DNA from: an uncultured Bacteroidota bacterium
Lineage (GTDB): Bacteria; Bacteroidota; Bacteroidia; UKL13-3
Direction: 5' to 3'
NCBI GenBank assembly: GCA_903898215.1
Contig: CAIUEQ010000227.1
Location: 1-14,625, forward strand
DNA: 14,625 nucleotides
Below the pieces are notes generated by a model. That model did no database searches. It was given only the letters and a program-made list of their open reading frames with translations, and was not told the DNA's origin. The position numbers and the translations under genes were made by a program. How positions within the stretch are numbered: the first letter of the stretch is position 1; each line of letters starts with the position of its first letter. This document shows, in pieces, positions 1-6,446 of this stretch.

Positions 1-40
1 GTAACAGTAAAAATTGATAATTTTCAATAGGTATTGATTT

Positions 41-87
41 CTTGCATGGCATGCAAGAGGTGGTCGGTTCAAATCCGATATTCTCCA
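41..87 (+). pseudogene. 3' half of a tRNA-Ala(GGC) gene, probable integration scar
   Basis: The segment folds as the 3' half of a tRNA. The anticodon stem is 41-45 with 53-57, and its 7-base loop ATGGCAT gives anticodon GGC (alanine) with the A32-U38 pair usual for this tRNA. The variable loop is 58-62, the T arm is 63-79 with loop TTCAAAT, the acceptor 3' strand is 80-86 and the discriminator base is A87. The base at acceptor position 70 is T, as needed for the G3:U70 identity pair of tRNA-Ala. CCA does not follow directly. The matching 5' half (acceptor 5' strand and D arm) should occupy about 14-40, but those bases are AT-rich and do not fit. A functional tRNA is therefore not encoded here. 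I infer an attachment-site remnant, with positions 1-40 being possible element end sequence. Confidence 0.8.
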
Positions 88-147
88 CACCAGTAAAATA
101 AAGGCTTTCAGATATTTTTCTGAAAGCCTTTTTTGTTATAGGTGCAA
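76..147 (+). repeat. 72-bp direct repeat, left copy (tRNA 3' end plus terminator)
   Basis: This segment recurs at 345-416 with a single mismatch (C91 against T360). It covers the last part of the tRNA T arm, the acceptor 3' strand, the terminator hairpin and a short tail reading ATAGGTGCAA. Immediately right of the unit the left copy repeats ATAGGTGC (138-145 and again 149-156, an 11-base period); the right copy has only one. The near identity beyond the tRNA end means the duplicated unit was larger than the tRNA itself. Confidence 0.9.
101..134 (+). terminator. Rho-independent terminator, copy 1
   Basis: An 11-bp perfect stem (AAGGCTTTCAG at 101-111 with CTGAAAGCCTT at 120-130) encloses an 8-base loop and is followed by a T run. 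It lies 13 bases after the tRNA-Ala remnant, where the terminator of an intact tRNA gene would be expected, so it was probably that gene's terminator. Confidence 0.8.
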
Positions 148-284
148 CATAGGTGCTCCATAATTTATCATAAATCGATTTATATCTTTAAATAGAAATA
201 AAATTTTATGAGGGAAACAGCTAATCTTTGGAATTGAAAAAGAGTAGAAAGTATATTGAATAGATGATTCAAAATAAGTGAGTG
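148..284. other. Gene-free AT-rich spacer between the two tRNA-Ala scars
   Basis: This stretch has no reading frame of useful length (the ATG at 208 runs for only nine codons), no RNA fold that I recognise and no resemblance to a tRNA 5' half. If the flanking repeats are attachment sites, it is either what is left of an excised or deleted element or simply the original chromosomal flank. Confidence 0.45.
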
Positions 285-356
285 CTTGCAATCCCTAAAT
301 GCAATCGGGGAAGAGATGGTCGGTTCTCCCGATAGCTATCGGGACGATATTCTCCA
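285..356 (+). pseudogene. Second, decayed 3' half of the tRNA-Ala gene
   Basis: This is a degenerate copy of 41-87. It keeps CTTGCA (285-290), ATGCAA (299-304), the segment AAGAG-A-TGGTCGGTTC (311-326, one mismatch to the left copy) and the acceptor end CGATATTCTCCACA. The anticodon loop is altered, about six bases are inserted at 305-310, and an 18-base palindrome (327-344) replaces the five bases AAATC of the T loop and stem. As in the left copy, similarity starts at the anticodon stem and no 5' half lies upstream. It cannot make a tRNA. It looks older than the left copy in its tRNA part, although the terminator part is almost identical. Confidence 0.65.
327..344. repeat. 18-bp perfect palindrome inserted in the tRNA remnant
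   Basis: TCCCGATAGCTATCGGGA is its own reverse complement. Compared with the left copy it interrupts the T arm precisely after GGTTC. From general familiarity, the core CCGATAGCTATCGG resembles a dispersed palindrome seen between genes in Bacteroidota genomes; I could not verify this here. Confidence 0.75.
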
Positions 357-416
357 CACTAGTAAAATAAAGGCTTTCAGATATTTTTCTGAAAGCCTTT
401 TTTGTTATAGGTGCAA
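345..416 (+). repeat. 72-bp direct repeat, right copy
   Basis: This is the second copy of the unit at 76-147, offset by 269 bases with one mismatch. It carries the tRNA acceptor end, the terminator hairpin and the ATAGGTGCAA tail. Similarity stops at 416, only 46 bases from the end of the helicase gene. Confidence 0.9.
370..403. terminator. Terminator, copy 2, probably acting in both directions
   Basis: The stem AAGGCTTTCAG (370-380) pairs with CTGAAAGCCTT (389-399) and is followed by T's on the plus strand. Read on the minus strand, the same stem is followed by TATTTTACT, also T-rich. It lies just past the 3' end of the leftward helicase gene, so it may now terminate that gene. Confidence 0.7.
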
Positions 417-461
417 TAATTTAAATCCAATTCTTATCATTTTATAAATGGAAGTGAATAA

Positions 462-1610
462 TTAATATCCCTTTATATCCAACTCATTGCTATCAATCAT
501 TGGTACTAACTTACCCATTTTTTTTTGAATGATCTTAAAGTGATGTTGCTCATCGGGACTAACTAATGAAATTGCTTCTCCTGGAGATTCGGCACGACCT
601 GTTCTTCCAATACGATGAACATAATCTTTTGGTGAACGTGGCAATTCGTAATTGATGACATAAGGTAAAAATTTGATATCAATTCCTCGCGACATTAAAT
701 CAGTTGCTACCAAAACTCGAAGATTACCTGACTTAAATTTACTTAATGCGATTGTTCTTGCTTCCTGACTTTTTTTGCTGTGAATGGATATTGCATCTAT
801 TCCGTTTTTACGAAGTTTATCGGCAACATTTTCGGCAGAGTAAACCGAAGAGGTAAAAACTAAAACTTGCTTTAGGTCTTTACTTTTAATTATATATCTT
901 AACAAAGGACCTTTCTTTTCATCAGATACAAGATAAGCCGATTGATTAATCAAATCTATTTGATCAACCTCAGGTTCTATTTTTATTACCAAAGGGTTTT
1001 CTAAAATAATTTGATGAATATTATTTACATCATCGCTTAAAGTTGCCGAGAACAATAGGTTTTGGCGCTTTTTAGGAAGGAGTGCAAAAATCCTATTCAT
1101 CTCTTCTTTAAAACCAAGATTTAGCATTTTATCAGCTTCATCTAAAACAAGAGTTTCTATATCGGATAAATGTACCGCATTCGATTCAACTAATTCCAGC
1201 AACCTGCCGGGTGTGGCAACCAAAACAGAAACATTTTGTAAATCCAACATTTGCGGATTTATAGAAACACCACCAAAAACAGCAATCGTTTTTATACGCT
1301 CTGTAAATGATGAACTGAATTTTTGAAATACCTCTTTCACCTGCACTGCCAATTCTCGTGTTGGAACCAATACCAAAACTTTTACATGCCTATTTTTGCT
1401 AGAAACTGTTGCATGTAAACTGAGGTTCATTAAAATTGGTAAAACATAACTTGCTGTTTTTCCTGATCCCGTTTGAGCAATTCCTAAAATATCTTTTCGG
1501 TTTAATATGGCAGGAATAGCTTCTTGTTGAATAGGGTAGGGCTGTGTATAATTTTGTTCGGCCAATGCCTTTAAAATATTTGGTGATAAACCTAAAGTAG
1601 TAAACGACAT
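462..1610 (-). CDS. DEAD-box ATP-dependent RNA helicase, RhlE-like
   Basis: This is a cytosolic ATP-dependent RNA helicase of 382 residues, of the kind used in ribosome assembly, mRNA turnover and cold adaptation. All family motifs are present in order: the Q motif (residues 6-29, with PYPIQ), motif I AQTGSGKT (45-52), Ia PTRELA (83-88), GG (113-114), Ib TPGR (133-136), II DEAD (157-160), III SAT (188-190), IV VFTSS (251-255), V TDLMSRGID (303-311) and VI HRIGRTGR (332-339). The protein ends about 40 residues after motif VI. It therefore lacks the basic or glycine-rich C-terminal tail of many RhlE and CsdA proteins and is a minimal two-RecA-domain core. The ATG start directly before the Q motif is convincing. 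It is last in a leftward run after gatB and the thioredoxin gene, 81 bases behind the latter. RhlE-like is the best fit, but the exact subgroup cannot be fixed by eye. Confidence 0.93.
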   Translation of the reverse strand: MSFTTLGLSPNILKALAEQNYTQPYPIQQEAIPAILNRKDILGIAQTGSGKTASYVLPILMNLSLHATVSSKNRHVKVLVLVPTRELAVQVKEVFQKFSSSFTERIKTIAVFGGVSINPQMLDLQNVSVLVATPGRLLELVESNAVHLSDIETLVLDEADKMLNLGFKEEMNRIFALLPKKRQNLLFSATLSDDVNNIHQIILENPLVIKIEPEVDQIDLINQSAYLVSDEKKGPLLRYIIKSKDLKQVLVFTSSVYSAENVADKLRKNGIDAISIHSKKSQEARTIALSKFKSGNLRVLVATDLMSRGIDIKFLPYVINYELPRSPKDYVHRIGRTGRAESPGEAISLVSPDEQHHFKIIQKKMGKLVPMIDSNELDIKGY

Positions 1611-1691
1611 TGTTTTTTATTTAATAATGATGAGGAGATAATTAAAAGTGTGAACATGACTGATAAATCATATCACATAGTTACGATTCAT

Positions 1692-2804
1692 CTATTTGAA
1701 AAGTTCAGAAAGTTTTGCATCTAAGGCTTCGCCTCTTAAATTTTTCGCAACAATTTTACCTTCTTTATCAATAAGTACCGTGAAAGGAATACTTTCAATT
1801 TTATACATATTTACAACGGTTGAGTTCCATTTTTGTAAGTCTGAAACATGTGTCCAAAGTAGCTTGTCATCGTTAATAGCTTTTTGCCAAGCCTCACGAT
1901 TTTCGTCCAGAGAAACGGAGAAAATATCAAAGCCATTATTTTTATATTTATTGTAAACATGCACTAAATTTCCACTCTCTTGCCTGCATGGTTTACACCA
2001 CGAAGCCCAAAAATCTATTAATACATATTTTCCGCGAAGCGATGAAAGCGAAACAGTTTTTCCAAAAGGATCGGGCATGATTATATCCGGAGCAGTTTGT
2101 CCGATTGCAGTTTTTCGTAACTCTTCAACTCTTGAATGCAATTCTTTTGCATATTTTGAACTGAACAGATTGGAATAAAATTTCAAATCAATTTTTTCCA
2201 AGAAATCATAATCAGTTTCCGGCATCAAAAAGTTGGTAGCGAAAAAAGCAACCACACTTTTATCTAAAGCAAAAACAAAATTTTGCATTTCAGTTTTTCG
2301 TTTCAACATGATAGAATCATACTCCAAACGAATTTGATTTTGAATGTCGGCTCCAGGGATTTTTCCATCCTCTCCGTGAGTAAATTTTGTTTCCAAACCT
2401 CGAACAACAACCATGTATTTATTGTTGATGAGCAATAGTTTTTTTAATGTCTCACTATCCGGAGAGCCTGAAACGCCATACATCTCAGGGTTATCGGCAT
2501 CGATGCTCAAGTTAATAGTTGAATTAGTGTCGAGAACAATTACAGTTGCACCTTTTGGAAACGAAAGGGTACAAAAAGTCTTTTCACTAACTTTCCCTTT
2601 GAACGAAAATGTACCATCAGCATTTACAGTTGACGAATCGATTAGCCTTAAACCTTTTGTTGTAAGTTCATTTAAGAATAAAGTTTTTTCGGTATAGTTT
2701 TTTATTTTTCCGGTAATAGAAAAACTGTTTATTGATTTTTCATTATTGCTTCCGCAAGAAGAAAAAGTGGTGATGATGAGGACAAGATAAATTAGTTTTT
2801 TCAT
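1692..2804 (-). CDS. TlpA-like thioredoxin lipoprotein with DUF4369 domain
   Basis: This predicted envelope lipoprotein of 370 residues is a thiol-disulfide oxidoreductase. The signal peptide (1-16) ends in a lipobox-like FSSC with Cys17. A DUF4369-type beta-rich N-domain follows (about 26-110), where the pattern 'ITGKI...LFLNEL...DGTFSFKG' is visible. A helical linker (115-230) leads to an AhpC/TSA-Redoxin-type thioredoxin fold (235-370). Its active site is WCKPC (269-273, Cys270 and Cys273), preceded by LIDFWAS, and the cis-proline is in ESIPFTVL (Pro340). This architecture is very common in Bacteroidota, where such proteins are thought to reduce periplasmic disulfides; the partner is unknown. 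Lipidation is inferred from the lipobox only. It sits between gatB and the helicase on the same strand with gaps of 75 and 81 bases, so cotranscription is possible but not shown. Confidence 0.9.
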   Translation of the reverse strand: MKKLIYLVLIITTFSSCGSNNEKSINSFSITGKIKNYTEKTLFLNELTTKGLRLIDSSTVNADGTFSFKGKVSEKTFCTLSFPKGATVIVLDTNSTINLSIDADNPEMYGVSGSPDSETLKKLLLINNKYMVVVRGLETKFTHGEDGKIPGADIQNQIRLEYDSIMLKRKTEMQNFVFALDKSVVAFFATNFLMPETDYDFLEKIDLKFYSNLFSSKYAKELHSRVEELRKTAIGQTAPDIIMPDPFGKTVSLSSLRGKYVLIDFWASWCKPCRQESGNLVHVYNKYKNNGFDIFSVSLDENREAWQKAINDDKLLWTHVSDLQKWNSTVVNMYKIESIPFTVLIDKEGKIVAKNLRGEALDAKLSELFK

Positions 2805-2824
2805 AATATTTTCTTCTAAATGGT

Positions 2825-2874
2825 TGTCATTTCGAGCGGAGTCGAGAAAGATACTTCAACTCAGCAAAGTGACA
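2825..2874. repeat. Short inverted-repeat element between the thioredoxin gene and gatB
   Basis: The 50-bp segment begins TGTCATTT and ends AAAGTGACA, which are imperfect inverted ends, and contains the inner motif TTTCGAGCGGAGTCGAGAAA. Segments of the form 'GTCATTTCGAGCGGAGTCGAGAAA' remind me of dispersed intergenic repeats in Bacteroidota genomes. The minus-strand transcript from gatB would pass through it as an imperfect hairpin. No T-run follows, so I do not call it a terminator. Confidence 0.55.
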
Positions 2875-2879
2875 GTTGA

Positions 2880-4340
2880 TTAATTCATTTTGTCCAATGT
2901 TTCTTTAACCAAAATATTTGCAAGTTTTGGATCAGCTTTACCTTTGCTAAGTTTCATTACTTCGCCCATAAATAAGCCAATAAGCGAAACTTTTCCTGCT
3001 TTATATTCTGAAACTTTTTCAGGAAATTTTGCAATTGCAGCGTCAACATGTTTTTGTAATTCATCGCTATTATTTTCCTGCATCAAATTCAAACTTTCAG
3101 CAATTTCTAAAGCACTTTTATGATGCTCATTAATCATTGCAGGAAATAAATTTTGTGTTGCTGCAGAATTACTGATCTTGTTTGAATCGATCAATGAAAT
3201 GATTTCAGCGATTTTTGCGGGTTGTAATACAAAGTCACTGATATGAATAGCTTGTTCATTCAAGTATCCTTTAACCTGCACCATTACCCAATTTGCTGCC
3301 GATTTAATATTACCGGTATGCTTTAATATCGTTTCAAAATATTCAGCAATGTCTTTGTTTTCTGTTAACACATTTGCATCATATTCGCTTAACAAAAATG
3401 TTTTGGTATATTTCTCAAACAACTCTTTTGGTAAAGCCGGCATTTGTGCTTTAACACCATCAATAAATTGTTGAGTGATATGTAAAGGCGGTAGGTCGGG
3501 TTCAGGAAAATATCTGTAATCACTGGCACCTTCTTTAGTACGCATAACAAATGTTGTTCCTTTTAACGCATCAAATGTTCGGGTTTCTTGATAAATTTTT
3601 TCTCCATTTTCGATGGCATCAATCTGACGTTTTATTTCAAAATCAATTGCACGTTTTACATTGCTGATGGAGTTCATGTTTTTCACTTCCACTTTCACAC
3701 CAAACTCAGGTGCTCCTTTTAATCGTACCGAAACATTGGCATCACATCTCATCGATCCTTCTTCCATGTTTCCATCACAAATATCCAAGTAGCGAACTAG
3801 TTTTCTTACTTCGGTTAAATATTGATATGCTTCTTCACCGGTTCTGATATCAGGTAAAGTAACCATTTCAACAAGTGGAGTTCCCGCACGGTTGTAGTCG
3901 ATTAACGTATCATACACATCTTGGTCGTGCATACTTTTTCCCGTATCTTCTTCCATGTGAATGCGGATAAGACCAACTTTTTTCTCAGTTCCGTCTTTCA
4001 GTTTTATCTCCACAAAACCATTTTCACAAATAGGAGTTTTGTCTTGAGTGATCTGGTAGCCTTTTGGAAGATCGGCATAAAAATAATTTTTACGTGCATA
4101 ATAATTATGTTCGGCAATATCGCAATTACATGCAATGCCAAGTCTTACTGCATATTTTACAGCTTCCTTATTATGAAAAGGCAAAGTGCCCGGATGCCCT
4201 AAACTTATTGGGCTTACCTGTGTATTTGGTGATGAGCCGTATTCGGTTGAATCACTGCAAAACGCTTTACTTTTGGTGAGCATTTGTGCATGAACTTCTA
4301 ATCCTATAACGGGTTCGTATCTTGAATAATCAATCTCCAT
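2880..4340 (-). CDS. gatB: Aspartyl/glutamyl-tRNA(Asn/Gln) amidotransferase subunit B
   Basis: GatB is the kinase/amidotransferase subunit of GatCAB. It phosphorylates the side chain of Glu or Asp misacylated on tRNA-Gln or tRNA-Asn and transfers ammonia from GatA. The 486-residue length is normal for the family. The N-terminal catalytic cradle shows YEPVIGLEVHAQ (8-19), the GatB signature EEGSMRCDANVSVR (193-206), KVEVKNMNS (216-224) and YRYFPEPDLPP (275-285). The C-terminal helical/YqeY-like tRNA-binding domain occupies about 340-486 and ends with the typical GLFMGEVMKLSKGKADP (455-471). The ATG start at the conserved N-terminus is secure. gatA and gatC are not in the window, so they lie elsewhere, as is usual when gat genes are dispersed. 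It leads the leftward run into the thioredoxin and helicase genes and is divergent from the dehydrogenase gene. Confidence 0.97.
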   Translation of the reverse strand: MEIDYSRYEPVIGLEVHAQMLTKSKAFCSDSTEYGSSPNTQVSPISLGHPGTLPFHNKEAVKYAVRLGIACNCDIAEHNYYARKNYFYADLPKGYQITQDKTPICENGFVEIKLKDGTEKKVGLIRIHMEEDTGKSMHDQDVYDTLIDYNRAGTPLVEMVTLPDIRTGEEAYQYLTEVRKLVRYLDICDGNMEEGSMRCDANVSVRLKGAPEFGVKVEVKNMNSISNVKRAIDFEIKRQIDAIENGEKIYQETRTFDALKGTTFVMRTKEGASDYRYFPEPDLPPLHITQQFIDGVKAQMPALPKELFEKYTKTFLLSEYDANVLTENKDIAEYFETILKHTGNIKSAANWVMVQVKGYLNEQAIHISDFVLQPAKIAEIISLIDSNKISNSAATQNLFPAMINEHHKSALEIAESLNLMQENNSDELQKHVDAAIAKFPEKVSEYKAGKVSLIGLFMGEVMKLSKGKADPKLANILVKETLDKMN

Positions 4341-4449
4341 TTTATTTTTTTGTAACGGGCGAATTTAATAGAAATCGTTTTGAATAATAATTTTTTAGAA
4401 TAATACTTTTAGCTACCCATATATGAGCTAATGTCAATAAATTATTTTT

Positions 4450-4507
4450 GCCACAGATTGCACAGATTTTTTTTTCTTTTTCTAATTAATTCTGTGCAAT
4501 CTGTGGC
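4450..4507. repeat. Perfect 17-bp inverted repeat between divergent genes
   Basis: GCCACAGATTGCACAGA (4450-4466) is repeated exactly in reverse complement at 4491-4507, with a 24-base T-rich spacer. It lies in the 247-bp gap between the divergent starts of gatB and the dehydrogenase gene. With no T-run and a position ahead of both genes, it is more likely a dispersed palindromic element than a terminator. The same gap also holds a smaller imperfect dyad, TTAGCT (4409-4414) and AGCTAA (4426-4431), around CATATATG. I see no clear TAnnTTTG promoter box for gatB. Confidence 0.8.
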
Positions 4508-4587
4508 TTATTTGAATAATGAAGTAAAGGATTATTTTGTATTGTACTAAAAACTGAATTGGTTTGCATCCTTTAAAAAGCAAAAAA

Positions 4588-5586
4588 ATGAAAGCAATTA
4601 TTATAGAAGGAATCAACCAACCATTAAAATATACAGATGTTCAAATGCCTGATTTACTTTCGGGAGAAGTGCTGGTAAAAATAAATGCAGCATCTTTTAA
4701 CCACCGCGATTTGTGGATTCAAAAAGGTCAATATGGTGGTTTACGTTTTCCATCCATTCAGGGAAGTTGTGGAAGTGGAGTAGTTGAAAAGTTAAGTGAT
4801 GGACTTGATTCTGATTGGTTAGGAAAAGAAGTTGTTCTCAATCCTTCTTTAAATTGGGGAAATAATCCGCATACACAAGCAAAAGATTATATCATTTTGG
4901 GAATGGCTCAGGATGGAACTTTTGCCGAATATGTAAAAATTCACTCACGATTATTACATCATAAACCTGTGCATTTATCTGCAGAAGAAGCTGCCGCAAT
5001 TCCACTTGCAGGGTTAACAGGTTTTAGGGTATTATTTACTAGAGCACGTGCGGTAAAAGGAGAAAATATTTTGGTAACCGGTGTTGGTGGAGGTGTGGCT
5101 TTGTTGGTGATGCAGTTTGCCAATGCAGCAGGTTGCAATGTTTTTGTTACTTCAGGGAGTGATGAAAAAATTGCGAAAGCAATTGCTCTTGGTGCAAAAG
5201 GTGGAGTGAATTATAAGAATGAAAAATGGCATAAAGAAATTCAAACAATGAGCGGAGGAATTGATGCTGTAGTTGATAGCGCCTGCGGTGATAACTTTGC
5301 AAAGCTTACTGATATTGTTAATCCTGCCGGACGAATTGCCTTTTATGGCGCTACTCTTGGAGCTTTTAACAGCGGTGTTCCTGCAAAAATATTTTGGAAA
5401 CAATTGGATATTTTAGGTTCAACAATGGGCAATGATGAGGATTTTAAAAACATGGTTCAGTTTGTTCGTGATCACAAAATTAAACCTGTTATCGATTCAG
5501 TTTTTCCACTTGAACAAGCTCAACAAGCAATTGAAAAAATGGAAAGGGGAGAGCAGTTCGGGAAAATTGTATTGAAAGTAAATTAA
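4588..5586 (+). CDS. MDR-family NAD(P)-dependent dehydrogenase / quinone-oxidoreductase-like
   Basis: This 332-residue cytosolic oxidoreductase belongs to the medium-chain dehydrogenase/reductase superfamily. The N-terminal GroES-like catalytic domain (1-125) carries NAASFNHRDLWIQKGQYGG (33-51) and the GSCGSGVVE turn (59-67). The Rossmann domain (130-270) has the nucleotide loop VTGVGGGVA (163-171) and an AGC...TSGSDEK second strand. The four-cysteine structural zinc lobe of classical alcohol dehydrogenases is absent (the equivalent region 84-100 has no Cys) and the catalytic zinc ligands are not evident, so a zinc-free reductase is more likely. The reading frame extends upstream to a TTG at 4564, but I chose the ATG at 4588 because MKAIIIEG is the normal family start. 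A weak promoter candidate is TTATTTTG around 4525, one mismatch from TAnnTTTG. The substrate is unknown. Confidence 0.88.
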   Translation: MKAIIIEGINQPLKYTDVQMPDLLSGEVLVKINAASFNHRDLWIQKGQYGGLRFPSIQGSCGSGVVEKLSDGLDSDWLGKEVVLNPSLNWGNNPHTQAKDYIILGMAQDGTFAEYVKIHSRLLHHKPVHLSAEEAAAIPLAGLTGFRVLFTRARAVKGENILVTGVGGGVALLVMQFANAAGCNVFVTSGSDEKIAKAIALGAKGGVNYKNEKWHKEIQTMSGGIDAVVDSACGDNFAKLTDIVNPAGRIAFYGATLGAFNSGVPAKIFWKQLDILGSTMGNDEDFKNMVQFVRDHKIKPVIDSVFPLEQAQQAIEKMERGEQFGKIVLKVN

Positions 5587-5587
5587 A

Positions 5588-5647
5588 CGCAGAGTCGCAG
5601 AGAACGCAGAGAAAATAATCTGCGAGAATCCGCGAAATCTGCGAGAA
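5588..5647. repeat. Compound repeat: three CGCAGA units facing three TCTGCG-type units
   Basis: CGCAGA occurs at 5588-5593, 5596-5601 and 5605-5610. It is followed by TCTGCG (5619-5624), TCCGCG (5629-5634) and TCTGCG (5638-5643), the reverse complement with one variant in the middle. The two halves can pair in several registers and form a branched or sliding hairpin. It starts one base after the dehydrogenase stop codon. No T-run follows, so it is an atypical terminator at best, but it could stabilise the 3' end of the mRNA. It resembles short intergenic repeats I associate with Bacteroidota. Confidence 0.7.
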
Positions 5648-5699
5648 ATAAATTTCAAACTACATTCAATAAAAACTATTTTCGTTTCAAATAAATACC

Positions 5700-6431
5700 A
5701 TGACCAATTATCGTAAAACACTCTATACAAATTATTTTACCAATCAGGCAGGACGTGAGTATGTAGCTCAACAGAAGCAAAAGTTTGAAGATGAAACTGC
5801 GCATTTTTCTTGTGAATTATTACATCATTTGCCTTCCGATAAATCGATAAAGATTTTAGATATTGGTTGTGGCATAGGAAGTTTTTTAGCTGCTTGTAAA
5901 CTTGGAGGATACTCAAATGTTGAAGGAATTGATTTGAGTGAGGAGATGGTAAAAATTGCCAACGAATTTGGTGTGCCCGAAGCAAAACTTGGTGATTTAA
6001 ATGAATACCTTAAAGATAAAAATGCAACGTTTGATGTAATTACCGGAATGGATATTATCGAGCATTTTACAAAAGACGAATTGCTAACTTTAATTGATAC
6101 CATTAAAAAATCATTGAAGCCAAACGGAATGGTCATTTTTAGAACGCCAAATTTGGATGCGGCTTTCGGAAACTTATATGCCAATGGCGATTTTACACAC
6201 GAAAATTACCTGAATAAAAATAGTGCTACACAACTGATGATGGCAATGGGATTTAAAGATGTTGAAGTATTACCTTCTTACCTTGTTGTCAAAGGTTTTG
6301 TAAAAGAAACAATCCGTAAAATGGTATGGAAATTATTTATGGTAAAATATAAAATGGAATTATTTGCATCAGCACGCACTCATAAAAAAATGGTGTTTAC
6401 CCCAAACATGATTATTGTGGCAAAACTTTAA
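5700..6431 (+). CDS. Class I SAM-dependent methyltransferase (Methyltransf_23-like)
   Basis: This 243-residue cytosolic methyltransferase has the seven-strand SAM-binding fold. Motif I is ILDIGCGIGSFL (52-63), the acidic end of strand 2 is EGIDLSEEM with Asp78, and the post-motif region is FDVITGMDIIEHF (111-123), where IEH is typical of UbiG/Methyltransf_23 proteins. LKPNGMVIFRTPN (139-151) and THENYLN (166-172) complete the core. A basic C-terminal stretch (200-230) could touch a membrane or a polyanionic substrate. Relatives often sit in lipopolysaccharide or exopolysaccharide loci and methylate sugars or lipid-linked intermediates. The polysaccharide genes nearby make that role possible, but they lie beyond an intervening minus-strand block, so the link is inference. 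The ATG at 5700 is the only good start. It runs tail to tail with the small lipoprotein gene, 15 bases apart. Confidence 0.87.
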   Translation: MTNYRKTLYTNYFTNQAGREYVAQQKQKFEDETAHFSCELLHHLPSDKSIKILDIGCGIGSFLAACKLGGYSNVEGIDLSEEMVKIANEFGVPEAKLGDLNEYLKDKNATFDVITGMDIIEHFTKDELLTLIDTIKKSLKPNGMVIFRTPNLDAAFGNLYANGDFTHENYLNKNSATQLMMAMGFKDVEVLPSYLVVKGFVKETIRKMVWKLFMVKYKMELFASARTHKKMVFTPNMIIVAKL

Positions 6432-6446
6432 ATCTTAAACGTTAAA

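Noticed and set aside
1..87. A complete tRNA-Ala gene at the left edge
   Set aside because: Bases 14-40 should hold the acceptor 5' strand (about GGGGAAT) and a D arm with AGC; they hold only AT-rich sequence, so only the 3' half exists.
208..237. Short frame starting at ATG 208 between the tRNA scars
   Set aside because: It is only nine codons long, with no ribosome-binding context or recognisable leader-peptide feature.
76..416. CRISPR-like direct repeats
   Set aside because: There are only two copies, 72 bp each, containing a tRNA end and a terminator; spacing and content do not fit a CRISPR array.
4564..4587. TTG start eight codons upstream for the dehydrogenase
   Set aside because: MDR proteins normally begin MKA-type directly before the first strand; the extra lysine-rich codons have no support.
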